Below are positions 1-8,755 of a stretch of 64,000 nucleotides of DNA, in pieces (within the stretch, counting starts at the first letter, position 1; every line of letters begins with the position of its first letter). A program made the position numbers and the translations under genes. The DNA comes from an uncultured Flavobacteriales bacterium (GTDB taxonomy: Bacteria > Bacteroidota > Bacteroidia > Flavobacteriales_G > Salibacteraceae). The stretch covers positions 1-64,000 of the forward strand of contig CAJXNO010000008.1 of assembly GCA_913057205.1 (NCBI GenBank), written 5' to 3'. Below the pieces are notes generated by a model that made no database searches, was not told where the DNA came from, and was given only the letters and a program-made list of their open reading frames with translations.

Positions 1-2
1 AA

Positions 3-344
3 TTACTCAAGAGCATTGAGATAAGCCTGATCTGAAATTTGGGTCCAATGACGCACCATCTTTAGGTAACTCTGTTGAGATTCAATGATTTCTTTAGTCA
101 ACGGATCGCGTGATGCAAACTCAGAGAGTAATTTGTCATTTGCCTCACGCAATGCTTGCATCACCGGTTTGGGGAACGTTTTGATTTGCACGTTTGGGTA
201 GTCTCGTTGCAACGTCGCCAAATTCACGGCACTTTCATGATAGGAGTACGCATACATTTCGAAGGCGGATAACCGCATTGCATTCACGAGGACCGCTTGT
301 AAGTCGGAAGGTAACCGCGCAAAGCTGCGTTTGTTGATCAAAAA
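3..344 (-). pseudogene. C-terminal fragment of a TRAP-type transporter substrate-binding protein (DctP family), 5' part missing
   Basis: C-terminal part of the 3..701 minus ORF reads FLINKRSFARLPSDLQAVLVNAMRLSAFEMYAYSYHESAVNLATLQRDYPNVQIKTFPKPVMQALREANDKLLSEF, typical of DctP C-termini; the ORF upstream of ~345 is antisense shadow of the SpoIIE gene. Confidence 0.65.
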
Positions 345-1527
345 CTTGGGTATCGCCTTGACCCTGGCTGGTATCATCATCGCTTTCCTTACTACCAGAA
401 CGATTGTTTCTCCAGTTCGTAAGCTGCGTTTGATCTTGCTCGACCTCTCGAAAGGTATCTTCCCGAAAAGCTGGATCAACACCCGTGGCGATGAGATCGG
501 TGAAATGGCTAATGCTTTGGAAACAGTGGTTGCAGGTTTGCGTCGCACGAAAGACTTCGCCATCTCTGTAGGTTCTGGAGGATACAATACCGAATACACC
601 CCCTTGAGCGACCAAGACGAATTAGGGCAGTCGCTGCTTGTGATGCGTAAGAACTTGAAAGAGTACTCCGAAGACATGGAGGAAAAAGTACGTGAGCGCA
701 CAGCCGAGGTCGTTCGTCAGAAAGAAGAAATCGAAAAGCAGAGTGAGCAGATCGCTGAACTCTATGAACAGGTAAAAGACTCTATCCTCTATGCAAAACG
801 CATCCAGGAAGCGATCCTTCCTTCTAAAGAAGAGATCAATGAATCACTTAAGGAGTCGATGGTACTTTTCCGTCCAAAAGACATTGTAAGTGGTGACTTC
901 TACTGGTTCTCTGAAAAGACAGACCGCGTGATCTTTGCTGCTGCTGACTGTACCGGTCACGGTGTGCCTGGAGCACTCATGTCTATGATCGGTTCCTCGT
1001 TGCTGAATGAAATCGTTAACGAAAAAGGCATCACCCAACCCAATGAGATCCTCTATGCACTGAAGCATGGCGTGGTGAAGGCATTGAACAAGCATCCATC
1101 AGCCGACGAAACAAAGGACGGTATGGATATGGGACTTTGCTCTATTCCTAAGAAAGGTAACAAGATCGAATTTGCGGGTGCGAATAATCCGCTTTGGTTG
1201 ATCCGCGATGGAGAAATCATCGGTTACAAGGCAGACCGCCAGCCGATCGGTATCTATGGGGACAACATGAATCAACCATATACCAACCACGTGGTTGAAG
1301 TTCAGCCGGGCGACAGCGTGTATATGTTCTCGGATGGATATGCCGACCAATTTGGTGGTCCAAATGGAAAGAAATTCAAGTACAGTCAATTCAAGCGCCT
1401 CCTGATCAAGATCAACGAACTCCCTATGGAAAAGCAGCGCGAGATCCTCAATACCCGTATTGAAGAGTGGATGGGCGATGAAGAAGAACAGGTCGATGAC
1501 ATCTTGGTCGTCGGCATCAAGTTCTAG
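331..1527 (+). CDS. SpoIIE/PP2C-type serine phosphatase with TM segment, HAMP domain and coiled coil; N-terminal sensor region apparently missing
   Basis: TM + HAMP (TIVSPVRKL...GDEIGEMANALE), coiled coil, then SGDFYWF..AAADCTGHGVPGALMSMIG...MFSDGYADQFGG typical of SpoIIE phosphatases; starts with TTG directly in the TM. Confidence 0.85.
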   Translation: MLIKNLGIALTLAGIIIAFLTTRTIVSPVRKLRLILLDLSKGIFPKSWINTRGDEIGEMANALETVVAGLRRTKDFAISVGSGGYNTEYTPLSDQDELGQSLLVMRKNLKEYSEDMEEKVRERTAEVVRQKEEIEKQSEQIAELYEQVKDSILYAKRIQEAILPSKEEINESLKESMVLFRPKDIVSGDFYWFSEKTDRVIFAAADCTGHGVPGALMSMIGSSLLNEIVNEKGITQPNEILYALKHGVVKALNKHPSADETKDGMDMGLCSIPKKGNKIEFAGANNPLWLIRDGEIIGYKADRQPIGIYGDNMNQPYTNHVVEVQPGDSVYMFSDGYADQFGGPNGKKFKYSQFKRLLIKINELPMEKQREILNTRIEEWMGDEEEQVDDILVVGIKF

Positions 1528-1556
1528 CGTCCAGTCATCAGAACATACAATCAAAG

Positions 1557-1586
1557 AAAAAGGCTGCTCGATTGAGCAGCCTTTTT
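1557..1586. terminator. Bidirectional Rho-independent terminator
   Basis: AAAAAGGCTGCTC-GATT-GAGCAGCCTTTTT between convergent genes. Confidence 0.85.
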
Positions 1587-1622
1587 CGCGTGGTGGCCGG
1601 GCGTGGCGGCCAAATTGCTTGC

Positions 1623-4034
1623 TTACAGTTCAATCACAATACCGACAGATGGAAGAACCGTTCCGCTGAAATTAGCGATGTTACGCATGGAATAGCGCGT
1701 CGGATCGTTGGGGTCTACGAGCGGATTGCCGGCCTCATCCCTATTCACGGTAATGAATGGCGCCAACGGTGCCTGATAGTTGTAGGCGTTCTGAATATCA
1801 AAGTAGGCATTCAAACTCCATTTATCAAAGAACCAGCGCTTATCGATGCGCAAATCCAACTGGTGGACTGCAGCTACACGACGTGAATTCAATTGGTCCA
1901 AGTCTAGGATACCGATTCCCCGAAGGTCCCAGTTCTGCCTTAGACTCGAAAGATCTTCATCAAAAGGTGTATAAGGAGCCCCGCCCAAGTAGCGGAAGCG
2001 TGCACCGATCTCCCAGTTTCCCTTAAACTTTTTCCCTGCGGTGAGGGTAATGATGTTTCCATTGTCCCAAGCAGAAGGTCTAAAGTCACCATTCTTATCG
2101 GTGAACTCACTCACCACGTAGGTATAGGCGAGAATTCCATAGAAGCCCTTATAGAGCTTTTGCTGAGCAAGCAACTCTACACCGTATGATCTTCCCTCTG
2201 AGGAAGGAATAGCAGGTTCATTTCCTACTACGCCAAAATCCCCACCAAGATTGGCCAAGGAAACGCTGTCTCGAAGAAGGAATGGATAATCATCATAAAT
2301 CTTGTAAAATCCTTCTACTGTGATCTTCGTGTTCGTGGTCGGTAAGTACTCTAGGCCCGCCACATAGTGGTCTGCACTGATGTAATCGATTCCAGCTTGC
2401 CTGTTAACCAATGCATCCGTCTGTCCATCACGGTATCCAAGAACCGTATAAGGAGGGAGCTGAAAGAAGCGACCAATGCTCGTATTAAAGCTCCATTTCT
2501 CGGTCAAACTCAATGATGCAGCAAGTCGGGGTGAGAGCTGACTCAATGGATTGAGCATCTCATCGTTGTAATCGCTGAAATCGGTGCGGATACCGCCAGA
2601 CAAGGTGAGGCGATTCTTCCAAACACTTTTGCTCAACTGGGTGAACGCCGCATATCGGTTCATGTTAAGCCTCGAGTCAAAATCGATCTCTAAGGTTTGT
2701 CCCGTTGCGGTGACAACCTTATTGAAGGTCTCATTCGTGAACGTAGCGTTCTGATAGCCCACTCCTACGTTCCACTTCCATCCTTTATCCCTCCAGGTAT
2801 GCTCCAGTCTTACCTTGTTCTCAATCTCTTGACTCGAATAATCCAGGATCAACTTATCAGGATCCGATTCATCGTTGTCTTGGTATTTGACGGCAATGTT
2901 ATTCAGGTGATTTCGACTCACCACCACTTGCTGGAAGCTCTTGTCTGCAAAGTGCTTATAACTTACTCCGAGAGTGTAGTTCCACTGGTCATTGGCCGGA
3001 ATGTTTCCGAGGATGTAACGGTTACGCTCTAAGGTCTCTTCATCGTCTACGTTCTCATTGGCACTTTCATTCAACTCAAAATTGTCGAACGCACCCAGTC
3101 CAATAATGCTGATCTCGTTCTTTTCATTGAGTTTAGTCTTTACCTTGAATTGTGAGTCGTTGTAGATCGGCAAAAACGGCAGCGCCAATGCTCTGAAGAG
3201 GAATTGGAGGTAGGATCTGCGAATAGAGAAAACGTAGGTGGTGTTCTCCCCGATCGGACCATCAAGCGTCAAACCATAGTCACTACTACCAACGGTAAAG
3301 TTGGCCTTCACTCCTTCTGGGTTGCCATCTTTCTGCGTAAACTCAAAGACAGAGCTCAGCGCATTTCCACGGTTGGCAGGAAAAGCTGATGAATAGAACT
3401 CCACTTCTTTGATGAAGTTTACGTTGATCAAACCTACGGGCCCACCAGAAGCACCCTGTGTAGCAAAGTGATTGATGTTCGGAACCTCTACGCCATCTAA
3501 AAAGAAGCGGTTCTCATTCGGACCTCCACCACGTATAATGATATCGTTCCGAAACGCAGGAGTTGATGCCACACCCGGTAGCGATTGAATGGCACGGGAG
3601 ATGTCTCGGTTTCCTCCGGGATTACGCTCGATCTCATTTACACCTATGGTACGCATACTCACTGGTGCTTCCTCCTTTTTCATGAAGGGTGATGCGGTAA
3701 TCTCAACGGCCTCAAGCAACTGCGCGCTTTCCATCATCTCAATATCGATAAAGACCGGTTTGTTGTTGAAAGTTTGAACCTCAAAGACAACGGCCTTCTC
3801 AAACCCCAAGGAAGTGGCCTCCAAGTTATAGAGCTTAGGGTCCAGACCGGTAATCTCGTATTTACCATTGATGTCCGTACTCGTTCCGATTGTGGTGCCT
3901 TGGATCACGACATTGGCAAATGGAATCGGCTCGTTGCTGATCGGATTGAACACCTTTCCTTTAATGATGGCATTCTGCCCGATCACCGTCATACTCACCA
4001 ATAAACCCACCAAAATCCCAGCTGCTTTGCGCAT
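1623..4034 (-). CDS. TonB-dependent receptor with carboxypeptidase-regulatory-like N-terminal domain
   Basis: IKGKVFNPISNEPIPFANVVIQGTTIGTSTDINGKYEI; plug domain (RNDIIIRGGGPNENRFFLDGVEVPNINHF); outer-membrane barrel. Confidence 0.92.
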   Translation of the reverse strand: MRKAAGILVGLLVSMTVIGQNAIIKGKVFNPISNEPIPFANVVIQGTTIGTSTDINGKYEITGLDPKLYNLEATSLGFEKAVVFEVQTFNNKPVFIDIEMMESAQLLEAVEITASPFMKKEEAPVSMRTIGVNEIERNPGGNRDISRAIQSLPGVASTPAFRNDIIIRGGGPNENRFFLDGVEVPNINHFATQGASGGPVGLINVNFIKEVEFYSSAFPANRGNALSSVFEFTQKDGNPEGVKANFTVGSSDYGLTLDGPIGENTTYVFSIRRSYLQFLFRALALPFLPIYNDSQFKVKTKLNEKNEISIIGLGAFDNFELNESANENVDDEETLERNRYILGNIPANDQWNYTLGVSYKHFADKSFQQVVVSRNHLNNIAVKYQDNDESDPDKLILDYSSQEIENKVRLEHTWRDKGWKWNVGVGYQNATFTNETFNKVVTATGQTLEIDFDSRLNMNRYAAFTQLSKSVWKNRLTLSGGIRTDFSDYNDEMLNPLSQLSPRLAASLSLTEKWSFNTSIGRFFQLPPYTVLGYRDGQTDALVNRQAGIDYISADHYVAGLEYLPTTNTKITVEGFYKIYDDYPFLLRDSVSLANLGGDFGVVGNEPAIPSSEGRSYGVELLAQQKLYKGFYGILAYTYVVSEFTDKNGDFRPSAWDNGNIITLTAGKKFKGNWEIGARFRYLGGAPYTPFDEDLSSLRQNWDLRGIGILDLDQLNSRRVAAVHQLDLRIDKRWFFDKWSLNAYFDIQNAYNYQAPLAPFITVNRDEAGNPLVDPNDPTRYSMRNIANFSGTVLPSVGIVIEL

Positions 4035-4083
4035 ATCTTGTTTAATTTGACGGCGAATTTATTAAACAATTATTATTTTCTAA

Positions 4084-4091
4084 TATATTTG
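4084..4091 (+). promoter_or_regulatory. Bacteroidetes -7 element TATATTTG upstream of MarR-like gene
   Basis: Matches TAnnTTTG, 31 nt before ATG at 4122. Confidence 0.45.
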
Positions 4092-4121
4092 TGGAAACTT
4101 ATTTTAATTTAATAATTAATC

Positions 4122-4796
4122 ATGGACAAGCGCCTTGAGCTCATATCGAAAATCCTGCCCCACATTGACGGGTTTATGGATCAGCAAAGCGATGGCTCCT
4201 TCCATGACTTCCTTGCCTATCTTTCAGAGCAGAAGGTGCAGCCAGAAGGTGTAACCAAGAAAACTGAAGCCATTCAAGATGATTCCTCCAGCGCTACATC
4301 GTTGATGCAGGCCTATCAAGACCATGGAGCATCCTTAGCTTTTCATCTGAATCGACTGGGCAAGTATGCCAAGTATTATGTAAAAGAGGGGTTCAAGGAA
4401 ACAGCGCTTCTGAACGCGGATGATTTGGGATTTCTTGCCTCTGTCATGGAACATGAATCCATCAGCAAAACCGCATTGATCGCTTACAACGTGCACGAAG
4501 TTCCAAGTGGTATGGAGGTGATTCGGCGTTTGGTTCGCAAAGGGCTGTTGCAAGAACGCGTGAATAAAGATGACAGGCGCGTTAAGATGATCTCCGCTAC
4601 AGAGGCAGGGAAAATGGCGTTTTTCCAAGCGATCCAGTGCATGCGACCAATTGGCCGTTTGATCTGCGGTAAACTCAGCGAAGAAGAACTGCAAGTCTTG
4701 AACGAACTTCTTGCGCGACTTGACCACTTCCATGAAGACATCTATCGATCGCAAAAAGCGTACGATTTAGAACAAATCCTTGCTAAACACCTCTGA
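4122..4796 (+). CDS. MarR-family winged-helix transcriptional regulator
   Basis: VRKGLLQERVNKDDRRVKMISATEAGKMAFFQ wing region. Confidence 0.75.
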   Translation: MDKRLELISKILPHIDGFMDQQSDGSFHDFLAYLSEQKVQPEGVTKKTEAIQDDSSSATSLMQAYQDHGASLAFHLNRLGKYAKYYVKEGFKETALLNADDLGFLASVMEHESISKTALIAYNVHEVPSGMEVIRRLVRKGLLQERVNKDDRRVKMISATEAGKMAFFQAIQCMRPIGRLICGKLSEEELQVLNELLARLDHFHEDIYRSQKAYDLEQILAKHL

Positions 4797-4912
4797 TTCG
4801 TCGAATCCACAAGCGGCTTCATGGTGGCAGTTTTGGATCGGTCTTAATCTTAGTGCCAACCTTTTAAACCACGTCGTGTTTTTTTACTTTCGCACCCCAA
4901 AGAATTGACATC

Positions 4913-6271
4913 ATGGCGCAGATTGAAGTGATACTTCCCAAGATGGGAGAAAGCGTTGCCGAGGCAACGATCACCTCTTGGTTAAAAAGTGAAGGAGACA
5001 CCGTTGAGGCAGAAGAGGCCATCGTAGAGATTGCCACCGACAAAGTAGACAGTGAAGTTCCTGCGCCTGCTGAAGGCAAGATCTTGAAGATCTTGGTTCC
5101 CGAAGGTGAAGTTGCACAAGTAGGACAAGCCATAGCCATCATCGGTGCTGAAGGAGACGCTCCAGAAGCCCCTAGTGATAGCGCACCTGCAGCGGCAAGT
5201 GCACCTGCAGAAGTAGCACCTCAGGCCGCGCAAGCAGAAGCTGCTGTAGCCACGGCACAGCAAACTGCCGCTCCGGCTACAGCTCCAATCACTTCGAGCG
5301 GTGACCGGTTCTACAGTCCACTGGTGAAGTCCATCGCAAAGACGGAAGGCATCGCTCAGGACGAACTGGACCAAATTCCAGGAACAGGAAGCGAAGGTCG
5401 TGTTACAAAAAAGGATATGCTCGCTTACTTGGAGCAGCGTAAGAATGGCAGCGTACCCGCTCCAGCAACAGCTCAAACTCCAGCAGCCCCTGCCCCACAA
5501 GCAGCTCCAGCGCCAGCAGCAACTCCAAAAGAGCAAGTGAAGCCAGCACCTTCTATGTCAGGAGACGTTGAGGTGATCGAGATGGACCGCATGCGCAAGT
5601 TGATCTCAGAGCACATGGTCAATTCAAAGAAGACAAGTCCACACGTAACTAGTTTTATTGAGGCTGACGTAACCAATTTGGTCAACTGGAGAAACAAGAA
5701 CAAAAAAGCATTCCAGGATAAAGAGGGTGAGAAACTTACCTTCACGCCGATGTTCATCGAAGCGATTGTTAAGACCATCAAGGATTACCCGATGATCAAT
5801 ATTTCGGTAGATGGCGATAAGATCATCCGAAAGAAGAACATCAATGTGGGTATGGCAGCCGCCCTACCTTCAGGCAACCTCATCGTTCCCGTGATCAAGA
5901 ACGCGGATCGCCTCAACCTTTATGGCTTGACCAAGACCGTAAACGATCTTGCGAACAGAGCGCGCATCAATAAGCTCCTCCCAGACGAGATCCAAGGCGG
6001 CACGTACACCGTATCTAATGTTGGAACCTTCGGCAACGTCTTTGGAACTCCAATCATCAATCAGCCGCAAGTAGCGATCATGGCCGTGGGTGCTATCCGC
6101 AAGAAGCCAGCTGTGATTGAAACACCAGATGGCGATACGATCGGTATCCGTCACTTCATGTACCTGTCGCATTCATACGACCACCGCGTGGTGGATGGTG
6201 CACTTGGCGGTATGTTCGTTCGTCGCGTAGCCGATTACTTGGAGAACTGGGACGTTAACCGAGAGATTTAA
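4913..6271 (+). CDS. 2-oxo acid dehydrogenase dihydrolipoyl acyltransferase (E2)
   Basis: Lipoyl domain (EIATDKVDSEVPAPAEGKI), E3-binding domain (SPLVKSIAKTEGI..IPGTGSEGRVTKKDML), Ala/Pro linker, catalytic SHSYDHRVVDGALGG. Confidence 0.95.
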   Translation: MAQIEVILPKMGESVAEATITSWLKSEGDTVEAEEAIVEIATDKVDSEVPAPAEGKILKILVPEGEVAQVGQAIAIIGAEGDAPEAPSDSAPAAASAPAEVAPQAAQAEAAVATAQQTAAPATAPITSSGDRFYSPLVKSIAKTEGIAQDELDQIPGTGSEGRVTKKDMLAYLEQRKNGSVPAPATAQTPAAPAPQAAPAPAATPKEQVKPAPSMSGDVEVIEMDRMRKLISEHMVNSKKTSPHVTSFIEADVTNLVNWRNKNKKAFQDKEGEKLTFTPMFIEAIVKTIKDYPMINISVDGDKIIRKKNINVGMAAALPSGNLIVPVIKNADRLNLYGLTKTVNDLANRARINKLLPDEIQGGTYTVSNVGTFGNVFGTPIINQPQVAIMAVGAIRKKPAVIETPDGDTIGIRHFMYLSHSYDHRVVDGALGGMFVRRVADYLENWDVNREI

Positions 6272-6357
6272 AGAACGAGCTGTTCACTAAAGCCCGGAAG
6301 GCGGATTTAGCAAGGGAATTGAGGTTCTAGCTTTTATAGGAATCTCAACCTACCCCT

Positions 6358-8713
6358 ATGCGCACCATCTCTACTGCACTGCTATTGACACTCGCTTTGA
6401 GTATCCAAGCCCAATCGTTCCGTGAGACGTTTACTGAAGCGAACATCCTTACCGATGATGGAATCTACGGCTTAGCAATACCCTTTTGGGAAGCACTCCT
6501 CAGCGAAAACCAAGACAATGCCAACCTGAACTACAAACTCGGTAGGTGCTATTTGAGCATGGGTATCGATCGAGAGCAAGCCCTTCCCTACCTCATCTAG
6601 GCAAGCAAAGACGTTGCCAAGATCTACGACCATTTCAGCAGTTCCGAAGCATCTGCGCCAATAGAAGTCTACCATTACTTGGCAAAGGCATTCCACATTT
6701 CCGGTAAGCTTGATGATGCTGAACTCAACTACCAACGCTTCTTGGATGAAGCTGGCAGGAACCACATCCTTCGGCCTGAAGCCGAAAAAGGCTTGGAAAT
6801 GTGTCAGGTTGCTCGAGAACTCATGGCATCTCCGGTTGATGTTACCATTACCAATATTGGTACCCCAATTAACTCTGAATACGCGTAGTATTCTCCGATT
6901 GTGGCTTTTATGAAAATGCATTGTACTACATATCGCGCAGGTTAAGGACAGACGGTTCAAATGAGAATGATGTAGAAGTTCAAATAGGACTGTACTACGA
7001 AGACATGTACGTGAGTTTCAAAAACCTACAGGGCGGTTGGATGAACCCGGAACTACTAAACATCAATATTCCAAACGCCCATTCATCGGTAGTATCGATG
7101 AGTCATTATGGTCAGCGACTGTACACCTACAAATCATGCATTGGCAATGGCAACATCTATGATAGTGTATTTGAGATCGGTACCGGTTGGTCGATGCCGC
7201 AACCGTTGGGGAGTGATATCAACAGCAAGGACAACGAGTTCTTCGCTACCTACAGGTGAGTGGGGAAAGGCCATCAACATGGGTGCGCCGATCAACACTC
7301 CTTTTGATGAAGACGCCCCCTACATCCATCCCAACGGAAAACCATGTATTTTTCTTCTAATGGACACCGATCTATGGGTGGATATGACATTTTCAGCACC
7401 CGTTGGAACGGAAGTGAATGGAGTTTCCCCTTAAACCTCGGCTACCCAATCAACTCTACGGATGATGATCACAGCTACATCACAACACCCAGCGGTAGAC
7501 GCGCCTATTACTCCTCTAAAGGAAGTGGAAGCCTAGGCAGCACAGACATCTATGTGGTAGAGTACCCTGAAGAAGCTCCTGCACCGGAGTTAGACATGAG
7601 TGGCTTTGCCGTATTGAAGGGTTGGGTATTGACCGAAAGCGACTCCTTACCCTCTGCTTTTCGTATTTATCTGACGCAATAAGACGAAAAAAACCAAGCC
7701 GGGGAAGCGACACCTGTAGCAAGAAATGGATCCTTCGTATTCATCATTCCATCCGGCGCTACTTACACCATCGACTACACCCTAGGTGATGACACCCTGA
7801 TCACAGAAGAAATCAACATAGCGGAAGGAGAGCAATACAAAGAATTGCAGCGAGAAATCATTCTTTCACCAGATAAGAACGGTAGCATGGAAGCGATCAT
7901 TTTGGATGAGACTATACTCAATCCATTCAAGAGCGGCCGAGTAACCACAGGTAAACAAGGCATCGTACCCGTTGGATCAAAAATCTTCTACGTGGATGAA
8001 AACGATCAGGTATTGCATACCCTTTACGTGAGCACAGACGGCTTCTTCGAATTCAAAGAGCTTGCTCCGAATCAGTCTGTCATTCTTAAAGCTGATGTTC
8101 CCGGCATGTCAGCTACAGAACTCAGCATTTCACTCAACGATGATGATAAAACCCCCTTGAACTGGTAGCATACGAGGATCGATTTGTAACCGAAGAAAAC
8201 CTACCAGAATCTGCTGGAAAGTCAGAAGAAAAAACAGCTTTAAAGTCCGACAAAAAAGAGAAGCTAAATGAGCGCATAACCAGCGAAGAACAACGCTCCT
8301 TTACCTTCAATCATGACTACAACCTCATGGAGATCAACACATCCTTGTCTACCTACAAGCACATGATCGAACGGATTGCCGCTGAGATAAATACGCAGGG
8401 TGAACGCGTCACGATTCGAATAGAAGCGAGCGCAAGCAAGGTTCCGAAGCAACGCTATCAGAGCAACGAAGAACTCGTTGAACTACGAGGAAAAGCCGCT
8501 CAAAAACAACTGATTAGCAGTCTAGAATCGCTTGGAATAGATACCAACAAGATGTTAACATTTGAATTCCAAAGCAGTGACAACGGTCCAGCCTTCACGA
8601 GTGAAAATAGAGGTAATTGCGCTTTATTTACTGAATTTCTGTATGTTACCATCCATCTGAATCAACAAATTTCTGTTTATAACAAGAAAATAGTCAAAAC
8701 TCGCTGGCGTTGA
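6358..8713 (+). pseudogene. PD40 (WD40-like)/OmpA-family outer-membrane protein, decayed copy A
   Basis: Signal peptide + TPR-like N-term + PD40 repeats (GAPINTPFDEDAPYIHPNGK..MYFSSNGHRSMGGYDIFS) spread over shifted frames; in-frame stops at 6598-6600, 6886-6888, 7680-7682; frame changes near 6905, 7255, 7340, 8160. Confidence 0.85.
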
Positions 8714-8755
8714 AAGGCGGTAAATTTGTGAATACGCACCTAAACCCCTTTGTTT

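Noticed and set aside
3-701. 232-aa minus ORF taken as one gene
   Set aside because: Only the C-terminal ~110 residues look like protein (DctP); the rest is antisense to the SpoIIE gene.
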